DNA of 5,020 nt from JBOHHM01 sp050725495. GTDB taxonomy: Bacteria; Pseudomonadota; Gammaproteobacteria; Burkholderiales; Burkholderiaceae_C. Location of the stretch: the NCBI GenBank assembly GCA_050725495.1, contig JBOHHM010000086.1, forward strand, positions 1 to 5,020, written 5' to 3'. How positions within the stretch are numbered: the stretch's first letter is position 1; the number at the start of each line of letters is the position of its first letter. A program made the translations under genes and the position numbers. The notes below the pieces were generated by a model, which saw nothing but the letters and a program-made list of their open reading frames with translations, ran no database searches and was not told the origin of the DNA. This document shows, piece after piece, positions 1 through 5,020 of this stretch.

Positions 1-168
1 GCCCAGCATCACGCCGGCGCGCGTGGGCAGGATGTAGACATTGCGCTGCGTCAGCGTGATCTCGTCGCTCAGTGGCAGGCGGGCCTGCCACCAGCGCTGC
101 AAGCGGGCCTGGATGCGGGCGATCGAGTGGAAGATGACGGAATGACGCGGCTGCTGCGCGGCCGGCAT
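1..168 (-). CDS. DUF58 domain protein, N-terminal part (partial, runs off the left edge)
   Basis: This is the first 56 codons of a gene read leftward from ATG at 168-166; the rest lies outside the window. The N-terminus is basic and tryptophan-containing (RLQRWWQARLP, about residues 23-33). It leads into LTLTQRNVYILPTRAG (about 38-53), which in DUF58 proteins directly precedes the first membrane helix. DUF58 proteins are membrane-anchored, carry a VWA-like domain, and are typically encoded just after a MoxR ATPase, as here. Their client is usually unknown. The frame is open back to a TGA at 234-232, so ATGs at 219-217 and 198-196 are also possible starts. The 219 start has GGA 8 bases upstream, while 168 has only a weak GAG 9 bases upstream. 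I chose 168 because the extra upstream codons (TCA, ACA, AAT, TCT) do not match the high-GC codon use of the window. Family assignment is fairly firm from the motif and context; the start is uncertain. Confidence 0.8.
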   Translation of the reverse strand, partial: MPAAQQPRHSVIFHSIARIQARLQRWWQARLPLSDEITLTQRNVYILPTRAGVMLG

Positions 169-236
169 GACAGATGACTCGGACCGGCCATTTGTCATTG
201 AAGCCGCCGGCGAAGTCATTTCGTCATTCCGTCATT
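133..236. repeat. 14-bp inverted repeat enclosing the DUF58 start codon
   Basis: Bases 134-147 (ATGACGGAATGACG) are the exact reverse complement of 222-235 (CGTCATTCCGTCAT). The arms are separated by 74 bases. One arm lies in the moxR-DUF58 gap, about 5 bases past the moxR stop. The other lies inside DUF58 codons 8-12 if translation starts at 168. In the minus-strand transcript the arms could pair, leaving the start codon in the loop. This may be a translational control element or chance; no function is shown. Confidence 0.6.
194..236. repeat. Cluster of four GTCATT direct repeats in the moxR-DUF58 gap
   Basis: The hexamer GTCATT occurs at 194-199, 215-220, 223-228 and 231-236. The last three form a tandem array with an 8-base period (GTCATTNN). 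On the transcribed minus strand each copy reads AATGAC and so carries an ATG. Two of these ATGs (198-196 and 219-217) are in frame with the DUF58 gene. The array could come from replication slippage or be a protein-binding site. Confidence 0.55.
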
Positions 237-239
237 GGC

Positions 240-1160
<921 letters not shown>

Positions 1161-1188
1161 GGCACGACGTTACCTGAAAATATGAGAC
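1161..1188. promoter_or_regulatory. 28-bp divergent intergenic region
   Basis: This short gap separates the start codons of the minus-strand MoxR gene and the plus-strand deacetylase gene. It contains an AT-rich stretch (GAAAATATGAG, 1176-1186) in an otherwise GC-rich window. Six-base matches to a -10 box are only approximate in either direction (TATTTT on the minus strand, 1182-1177; TATGAG on the plus strand, 1181-1186), and no good -35 box pairs with them. A small inverted repeat, CGTGC-ATG-GCACG (1154-1166), sits over the moxR start. Promoters for both directions must lie here or inside the flanking coding sequence, but I cannot place them with confidence. Confidence 0.35.
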
Positions 1189-2142
1189 ATGGGCGCCACC
1201 GGATATTTCACCCACCGCGATTGCTGGAAACATGAGATGGGGAAGGGCCACCCGGAATGCCCGGCGCGGCTGGACGCGATCGAAGACTGGCTGCTGGTCA
1301 CTGGCGTAGGCGATGCGCTCGATAAGCGCGAGGCCCCAGTCGCGGCCCTGGCCGACATCGAGCTGGCGCATGACCGGCTCCATGTGGCCGCCCTGCAGGG
1401 TCTGAGCAGCCGGCTGGCGCAAGACATCCAGGCCGGCGGCCCACCCTATGCCCAGATTGACCCCGATACGGCCATCAATGTTCACACCTGGAATGCGGCG
1501 CTGCGGGCCGCGGGCGCCGCGCTCGCGGCGACCGACGCGATCCTGGCGGGTGAACTGGAAAACGCTTTTTGCGCCGTGCGTCCGCCCGGCCATCATGCTT
1601 GCCGCGACCAGGCCATGGGTTTTTGCTTTTTCAACAATGTCGCGATTGCGGCCAAATACGCGCTCGAGCGTCACGGCCTCAAGCGGGTGGCGATCGTGGA
1701 CTTCGACGTGCACCACGGCAACGGCACCGAAAACATCCTGAGCGGTGACAACCGCGTGCTGATGGTCAGCTTCTTCCAGCACCCGTTCTATCCCTACAGC
1801 GGCACGGAACACCCGGCCGCCAACATGCTGAACCTGCCGGTGCCGGCCTACACGCGGGGCATGGACATCCGCGAAATGATAGAGGCCTCGTGGGTGCCGC
1901 GGCTCGAAGCGTTCAAGCCCGAGATGATTTTTGTCAGCGCCGGTTTTGATGCCCACCGTGACGACGATCTGGGCCAGCTGGGCCTGACCGAGCAGGACTA
2001 CAGCTGGATCACGCGGCGTATCAAGGACATCGCCCAACGTTACGCCCAGGGGCGCATCGTCTCGTGCCTGGAAGGCGGCTACAACCTCAACGCGCTGGCC
2101 CGCAGTGTGGAAGCCCACCTGCGCGAGCTGGCAGATCTGTGA
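1189..2142 (+). CDS. Histone deacetylase family protein (zinc-dependent amidohydrolase)
   Basis: This 317-residue protein belongs to the arginase/deacetylase fold family that includes bacterial HDAH, acetylpolyamine amidohydrolases and AcuC. These enzymes use zinc to hydrolyse an acetyl or acyl amide. The signature elements are present: HPECPARLDAI (21-31), RPPGHHA with the catalytic His pair H135-H136, DFDVHHGNGT (171-180) with zinc ligands D173 and H175, SAGFDAH (250-256) with the third ligand D254, and EGGYNL with the transition-state tyrosine Y298. All catalytic positions are intact, so the enzyme should be active. The start MGATGYFTH fits the family, whose first strand begins within a few residues of the N-terminus; the ribosome site is weak (GAG close to the ATG). 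It heads a tight gene set with the crotonase-fold gene 11 bases downstream. The physiological substrate (acetylated polyamine, protein lysine or small amide) cannot be read from the sequence. It probably acts in the cytoplasm, since no signal peptide is visible. Confidence 0.96.
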   Translation: MGATGYFTHRDCWKHEMGKGHPECPARLDAIEDWLLVTGVGDALDKREAPVAALADIELAHDRLHVAALQGLSSRLAQDIQAGGPPYAQIDPDTAINVHTWNAALRAAGAALAATDAILAGELENAFCAVRPPGHHACRDQAMGFCFFNNVAIAAKYALERHGLKRVAIVDFDVHHGNGTENILSGDNRVLMVSFFQHPFYPYSGTEHPAANMLNLPVPAYTRGMDIREMIEASWVPRLEAFKPEMIFVSAGFDAHRDDDLGQLGLTEQDYSWITRRIKDIAQRYAQGRIVSCLEGGYNLNALARSVEAHLRELADL

Positions 2143-2153
2143 GTGATGATGGT

Positions 2154-2942
2154 ATGACAACGACGATGGATGCCCCCCTGCGGGTCGAAAAAGACGCGCG
2201 CGGCGTGGTGACGCTGACCCTGAACCGTCCCCGCAGCTTCAACGCGCTGAGCGAAGACATGCTGTCGGCCCTGCAGGCCGCGCTGGACGAGGTGGGGCGC
2301 GATGAATCCAGCCGCGTGCTGGTGCTGGCAGCCGTTGGCAAGGCCTTTTGCGCCGGCCACAACCTCAAGGAAATGCGGGCCCAGCCCGAGCTGATCTACT
2401 ACCAGAAACTGTTTGCCCAGTGCAGCCGGGTCATGCTCAGCCTGCAGCATCTGCCCGTGCCCGTGATTGCGCGCGTGCAGGGCATTGCTACGGCCGCCGG
2501 CTGCCAGCTGGTGGCCCAGTGCGATCTGGCGGTGGCCTCCAGCGAAGCGAGCTTTGGCGTCAACGGCATCGATGTGGGCCTGTTCTGCGCCACGCCCAGC
2601 GTACCGCTGGTGCGCCAGATGCTGCCTAAGCAGGCGATGGAAATGCTGCTGACCGGCGAGTTCCTGACGGCCGAGCAAGCCCGAGCCGGCGGCTTGGTCA
2701 ACCGCGTGGTCGTGCCCGAGCAGCTCGACGCGCAAGTCGAGCAGCTGGTTGCCAGCTTGCTGCAAAAGCCGCGGGTGGCCCTGGCCATGGGCAAGGCGCT
2801 GTTCTACCGGCAGCGCGAGATGGGCATCGAGGCCGCCTACCAGCTGGCCGGCCAGACCATGGCCTGCAACATGATGAACCCCGTGGCCCAGGAAGGTGTT
2901 CAGGCCTTCATCGACAAACGGAAACCGCAATGGCAGCCGTGA
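2154..2942 (+). CDS. Enoyl-CoA hydratase/isomerase (crotonase) family protein, ECHDC3-like
   Basis: This 262-residue crotonase-fold protein is normal in length for the superfamily. VTLTLNRPRSFNALSEDM (19-36) and AFCAGHNLKEM (64-74) form the usual CoA-binding and first oxyanion-hole region. VQGIATAAGCQLVAQCDLAVAS (108-129) holds the second oxyanion region. The two glutamates of classical hydratase (E144 and E164 in the rat enzyme) align with Q118 in GCQL and G138 in FGVNGIDVG, so neither is present. The segments VNGIDVGLFCATP (136-148) and EGVQAFIDKRKPQW (247-260) match my recollection of human ECHDC3, whose reaction is unsettled. It should therefore not be assigned to step two of beta-oxidation. 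The start at 2154 lies 11 bases past the deacetylase stop, with a weak GAG 10 bases upstream. GTG 2139 or ATG 2166 are possible alternatives. Its 3' end overlaps the next gene by 13 bases, suggesting translational coupling. Confidence 0.93.
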   Translation: MTTTMDAPLRVEKDARGVVTLTLNRPRSFNALSEDMLSALQAALDEVGRDESSRVLVLAAVGKAFCAGHNLKEMRAQPELIYYQKLFAQCSRVMLSLQHLPVPVIARVQGIATAAGCQLVAQCDLAVASSEASFGVNGIDVGLFCATPSVPLVRQMLPKQAMEMLLTGEFLTAEQARAGGLVNRVVVPEQLDAQVEQLVASLLQKPRVALAMGKALFYRQREMGIEAAYQLAGQTMACNMMNPVAQEGVQAFIDKRKPQWQP

Positions 2943-4207
2943 AGCCTGTGCCGGCCCGCATCGACGATCTCGATACCTGGTTGGCCGCCCTGGTCCAGCC
3001 GACCACCCTGATCGAGCTGGCGAGCCTGGCGGCTTGTGTGCTGTTCGCCTGGTCTGTGGTCCGGCTGGTGCGCCGCGCCGCAGATGCGCCCGAGGGCTCG
3101 ATCTGGTTCGGCCGCCGCATCGTCGACGGCGTGATGTTTCCGCTGCTGCTGCTGTGCACGGCCTATGTGGCCAGGGCGCAGCTGCTGAACTGGATTCCGA
3201 TCGCGGTGTTCAAGATCGCGATTCCGGTGCTGCTGTCGCTGGTCGCGATCCGGCTCGGCGTCAAGGTCTTGCAGGCCGCGTTCGGCAATACACCCGTGGT
3301 CAGGCAGCTGGAGCGCACCATCTCCTGGGTCGCCTGGATCGCCGTCGTGCTGTGGGTCAGCGGCCTGCTGCCCGTGGTGCTCGAAGAGCTGGACCAGATC
3401 CACTGGAAAGTAGGCGGCACCTCGCTGTCGGTGCGCACCCTGATCGAAGGCACGCTGACGGCTGGCGCCGTGCTGATCGTCACGCTGTGGATCTCCTCGG
3501 CCATCGAGGCGCGGCTGCTCAGATCGGCCACCGGCGGCGAACTGTCCTTGCGCAAGGCCGTGAGCAACGCGACCCGCGCCCTGCTGATGTTCGTGGGCCT
3601 GATGCTGGCCCTCTCGGCCGTGGGCATCGACCTGACGGCGCTCTCGGTGCTGGGCGGCGCGGTCGGCGTGGGCATAGGCTTTGGCCTGCAGAAGCTCGCT
3701 GCCAACTACGTCAGCGGCTTCGTGATCCTGGCCGAGCGCAGCATGCGCATTGGCGACAACGTGCGGGTCGACAACTTCGAGGGCCAGATCACCGACATCA
3801 ATGCGCGCTACACCATGATCCGTTCCGCAACCGGGCGCGAATCCATCGTGCCCAATGAAATGCTGATCACCCAGCGGGTGGAAAACCTCTCGCTGACCAA
3901 TACCAACGTCTGGCAGAGCACGGTGGTCTCGGTCGGCTACGACAGCGATGTGGACCTGGTGATGCGGCTGCTGCAGGCCGCCGCCGTTCAGCAAGAGCGT
4001 GTGCTGCGCGAACCGGCGCCGGCGGTGGCCTTGTCGGCCTTTGGCGCCGACGGCCTGGAGTTCACGGTCGGCTACTGGATTGCCGACCCCGAGAACGGCC
4101 AGCTCGGCCTGCGCTCGCTGATCAATCTGGCCATCCTGCAATCGCTGCGCGAACATCGCATCGAGGTTCCCTACCCGCAGCGCGTGATCCATACCCGCGC
4201 TGCGTGA
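2930..4207 (+). CDS. MscS-family mechanosensitive ion channel
   Basis: This 425-residue inner-membrane protein should form a homo-oligomeric channel that opens under membrane tension during osmotic downshock. About six hydrophobic segments are visible (roughly 26-48, 64-83, 88-113, 130-152, 171-192 and 215-234), followed by the pore helix. The pore reads LGGAVGVGIGFGLQ (241-254). Aligned to E. coli MscS it keeps G104 and G108 (G246, G250), while the gate leucines L105 and L109 become V247 and F251; the VG-x-GFGLQ form resembles MscK-like members. The cytosolic beta domain follows (NYVSGFVILAERSMRIGDNV, 259-278, and IVPNEMLITQ, 306-315), with an alpha/beta end to residue 425. It is longer than E. 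coli MscS (286 residues) through extra N-terminal helices. No signal peptide is apparent. ATG 2930 overlaps the crotonase gene by 13 bases and has GGAA 7 bases upstream. The channel may thus be made with the two upstream enzymes, although no functional link is evident. Confidence 0.96.
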   Translation: MAAVKPVPARIDDLDTWLAALVQPTTLIELASLAACVLFAWSVVRLVRRAADAPEGSIWFGRRIVDGVMFPLLLLCTAYVARAQLLNWIPIAVFKIAIPVLLSLVAIRLGVKVLQAAFGNTPVVRQLERTISWVAWIAVVLWVSGLLPVVLEELDQIHWKVGGTSLSVRTLIEGTLTAGAVLIVTLWISSAIEARLLRSATGGELSLRKAVSNATRALLMFVGLMLALSAVGIDLTALSVLGGAVGVGIGFGLQKLAANYVSGFVILAERSMRIGDNVRVDNFEGQITDINARYTMIRSATGRESIVPNEMLITQRVENLSLTNTNVWQSTVVSVGYDSDVDLVMRLLQAAAVQQERVLREPAPAVALSAFGADGLEFTVGYWIADPENGQLGLRSLINLAILQSLREHRIEVPYPQRVIHTRAA

Positions 4208-4258
4208 ACGGCTGCGTGCGGGCTGTCGCCGCGCGGACAGTGATTTCGGTGCCGGGCT

Positions 4259-4287
4259 CTAACTTGGCCGGCGATCGACTCTATAAT
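4259..4287 (+). promoter_or_regulatory. Candidate distal etfB promoter P1 (TATAAT box)
   Basis: A perfect -10 hexamer TATAAT stands at 4282-4287. The best -35 at a 17-base spacing is CTAACT (4259-4264), only three of six matches to TTGACA. Transcription would start near 4294 and give a leader of about 140 bases before etfB. The strong -10 and the start of an AT-rich patch after the MscS gene make this the best promoter in the window. It is placed by inspection only. Confidence 0.6.
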
Positions 4288-4291
4288 TCAC

Positions 4292-4315
4292 AAAAACGAA
4301 CGATCGTTCTTTTTT
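4292..4315. promoter_or_regulatory. Candidate TetR-family operator: palindrome at the P1 start site
   Basis: GAACGATCGTTC (4298-4309) is a perfect 12-bp palindrome. With one mismatched pair (C4297 and T4310) the symmetry continues through AAAAA (4292-4296) and TTTTT (4311-4315), giving a 24-base near-palindrome. It begins 4 bases after the TATAAT box, so a bound protein would cover the start site and block RNA polymerase. Size and symmetry fit TetR-family repressors. In betaproteobacteria, regulators of this family such as FadP, PsrA and LiuQ are reported to control fatty-acid or branched-chain amino-acid degradation genes, but I cannot say which one, if any, binds here. Confidence 0.6.
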
Positions 4316-4354
4316 ATTCGATTCGGTCCTGGATGCAGTGACAAGCTGCCGGAT

Positions 4355-4384
4355 TTGTGGCTTTGGTGCGCTGCCGCATAGAAT
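4355..4384 (+). promoter_or_regulatory. Candidate proximal etfB promoter P2
   Basis: TTGTGG (4355-4360) and TAGAAT (4379-4384) are separated by 18 bases. The -10 matches the consensus at five of six positions and the -35 at three. Transcription would begin near 4391, giving a leader of about 43 bases with the etfB ribosome site inside it. This is weaker than P1 and depends on inspection only. Confidence 0.4.
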
Positions 4385-4391
4385 CAACAAG

Positions 4392-4407
4392 TTTACGTCA
4401 ACGTCAA
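4392..4407. promoter_or_regulatory. Candidate LiuR-like (MerR-family) operator upstream of etfB
   Basis: TTTACGTCAACGTCAA is an imperfect palindrome: half-sites TTTACGT (4392-4398) and ACGTCAA (4401-4407) around CA, six of seven positions symmetric. It also contains ACGTCA twice in tandem (4395-4406). From memory, this closely resembles the site of LiuR, the MerR-family regulator of branched-chain amino-acid degradation in gamma- and betaproteobacteria. Acyl-CoA dehydrogenases of that pathway pass electrons to ETF, so a LiuR site ahead of etfB is sensible. It starts 7 bases after the P2 -10 box. The match is recalled, not computed. Confidence 0.55.
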
Positions 4408-4421
4408 TTCAACTACTCTAT

Positions 4422-4425
4422 GGAG
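4422..4425 (+). promoter_or_regulatory. Ribosome binding site of etfB
   Basis: GGAG lies 8 bases before the ATG at 4434. It is the clearest Shine-Dalgarno sequence in the window and fixes the etfB start, in keeping with high expression of ETF. Confidence 0.85.
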
Positions 4426-4433
4426 CCGCAGCA

Positions 4434-5020
4434 ATGAAGGTCCTGGTACCGGTTAAACGCGTCGTCGATTTCAACGTGAAAGTCCGAGTCAAATCGGACA
4501 ACACGGGTGTGGACATCGCCAACGTCAAGATGAGCATGAACCCCTTTGACGAAATCGCCGTCGAAGAAGCCGTGCGCCTGAAGGAAAAGGGCGTCGTCAC
4601 CGAAGTCATCGCCGTGTCCTGCGGCGTGGCCCAATGCCAGGAGACCCTGCGCACCGCCATGGCGATCGGCGCCGACCGCGCGATCCTGGTCGAGACCGCC
4701 GAGGAGCTGCAGCCTCTGTCCGTCGCCAAGCTGCTGAAAGCCCTCGTCGACAAGGAACAACCCGGCCTGGTGATCCTGGGCAAGCAGGCGATCGACGACG
4801 ACTGCAACCAGACCGGCCAGATGCTCGCCGCGCTGGCCGACCTGCCGCAAGCGACCTTCGCCTCCAAGGTCGAGGTCGAGGGTGACAAAGCCAAGGTCAC
4901 GCGCGAGGTCGACGGCGGGCTGGAGACCCTGTCCATCCGCCTGCCGGCCGTGATCACGACCGACCTGCGCCTCAACGAGCCGCGCTACGTGACCCTGCCC
5001 AACATCATGAAGGCCAAGAA
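4434..5020 (+). CDS. etfB: Electron transfer flavoprotein beta subunit, N-terminal part (partial, runs off the right edge)
   Basis: The first 195 codons are present; the full protein is usually about 250 residues. EtfB pairs with EtfA to form a soluble FAD- and AMP-containing heterodimer that carries electrons from acyl-CoA dehydrogenases to ETF:quinone oxidoreductase. The N-terminus MKVLVPVKRVVDFN and the NPFDEIAVEEA segment (36-46) are typical of the family. GKQAIDDDCNQTGQMLA (117-133) is the nucleotide-binding region. VTREVDGGLETL with PAVIT (155-175) matches the ETF beta signature pattern. NEPRYVTLPNIMKAKK (181 to the edge) is the recognition loop that docks on the dehydrogenase; L188 aligns with the anchor leucine L195 of human ETF beta. 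There is no sign of the extra features of bifurcating ETFs, though the C-terminus is not visible. The start is set by the GGAG site. The 226-base upstream gap with two candidate promoters and operators suggests it is transcribed separately from the MscS operon. etfA is expected downstream. Confidence 0.97.
   Translation, partial: MKVLVPVKRVVDFNVKVRVKSDNTGVDIANVKMSMNPFDEIAVEEAVRLKEKGVVTEVIAVSCGVAQCQETLRTAMAIGADRAILVETAEELQPLSVAKLLKALVDKEQPGLVILGKQAIDDDCNQTGQMLAALADLPQATFASKVEVEGDKAKVTREVDGGLETLSIRLPAVITTDLRLNEPRYVTLPNIMKAK

Noticed and set aside
2064..2153. Upstream start giving the crotonase-fold protein 30 extra residues
   Set aside because: The extension lies almost wholly inside the deacetylase gene and translates to a Pro/Arg/Gly-rich stretch unlike any crotonase N-terminus; starting at 2154 gives the usual family length.
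2079..2930. Long minus-strand open frame opposite the crotonase-fold gene (283 codons)
   Set aside because: It is an antisense shadow; the translation is dominated by His, Gln, Ala and Gly and shows no family motif.
2900..4192. 430-codon minus-strand open frame opposite the MscS gene
   Set aside because: Its length is striking, but its low-complexity His/Gln/Asp/Arg-rich translation and position opposite a clear MscS channel mark it as an artefact of GC-rich codon use.
4223..4240. Short hairpin (CTGTC ... GACAG) just after the MscS stop codon
   Set aside because: The stem is only about five or six base pairs with an internal bulge, and no T-run follows; it is not convincing as a terminator.
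4298..4320. Palindrome followed by a T-run, resembling a rho-independent terminator for the MscS operon
   Set aside because: As RNA the palindrome gives only a 4-5 base-pair stem with no room for a stable GC-rich hairpin. A-tracts and T-tracts flank it symmetrically and it sits directly after a TATAAT box, so an operator is more likely.
4208..4433. Possible small gene or small RNA in the gap before etfB
   Set aside because: No start codon here opens a frame of useful length (for example the ATG at 4333 meets TGA two codons later) and no recognisable RNA structure was found; the promoter and operator signals explain the region.

Overview
The window looks like ordinary chromosomal DNA of a high-GC betaproteobacterium. 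It is most likely Burkholderiales and probably close to Comamonadaceae (Polaromonas, Rhodoferax or Variovorax type). This rests on base composition, codon use and protein similarity recalled from memory, not on a search. No mobile element, CRISPR array, rRNA or tRNA was seen. Coding density is very high.

Layout. On the minus strand at the left lies a MoxR-family AAA+ ATPase gene (240-1160), followed by the first 56 or so codons of a DUF58 protein (168 down to 1, cut by the window edge). The 71 bases between them hold short GTCATT repeats and one arm of a 14-bp inverted repeat that encloses the DUF58 start. Only 28 bases separate the moxR start from a divergent plus-strand gene set: a zinc-dependent histone-deacetylase-like amidohydrolase (1189-2142), an enoyl-CoA hydratase/isomerase-family protein of the ECHDC3-like type (2154-2942), and an MscS-family mechanosensitive channel (2930-4207). 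The gaps are +11 and -13 bases, so these three are probably one operon. A 226-base intergenic region follows, and then the start of etfB (4434 to the window end), the beta subunit of electron transfer flavoprotein. etfA would be expected next, outside the window.

How the genes relate. MoxR and DUF58 form a known chaperone-like pair. The deacetylase, the crotonase-fold protein and ETF all touch acyl or acyl-CoA chemistry, but the sequence does not show that they share a pathway, and the channel has no obvious link to it. The crotonase-fold protein lacks both glutamates used by classical enoyl-CoA hydratase, so it should not be read as a beta-oxidation hydratase.

The most interesting non-coding part is the etfB leader. 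It contains a perfect TATAAT box followed at once by a 12-bp palindrome (GAACGATCGTTC) inside A and T tracts, typical of a TetR-family operator. About 100 bases further on is a second promoter-like element followed by a 16-bp imperfect palindrome (TTTACGTCAACGTCAA) that resembles the recalled LiuR (MerR-family) site. This suggests that ETF supply is governed by separate fatty-acid and branched-chain amino-acid signals. I see no clearly new biological system; the rest of the window looks like a conserved housekeeping neighbourhood.
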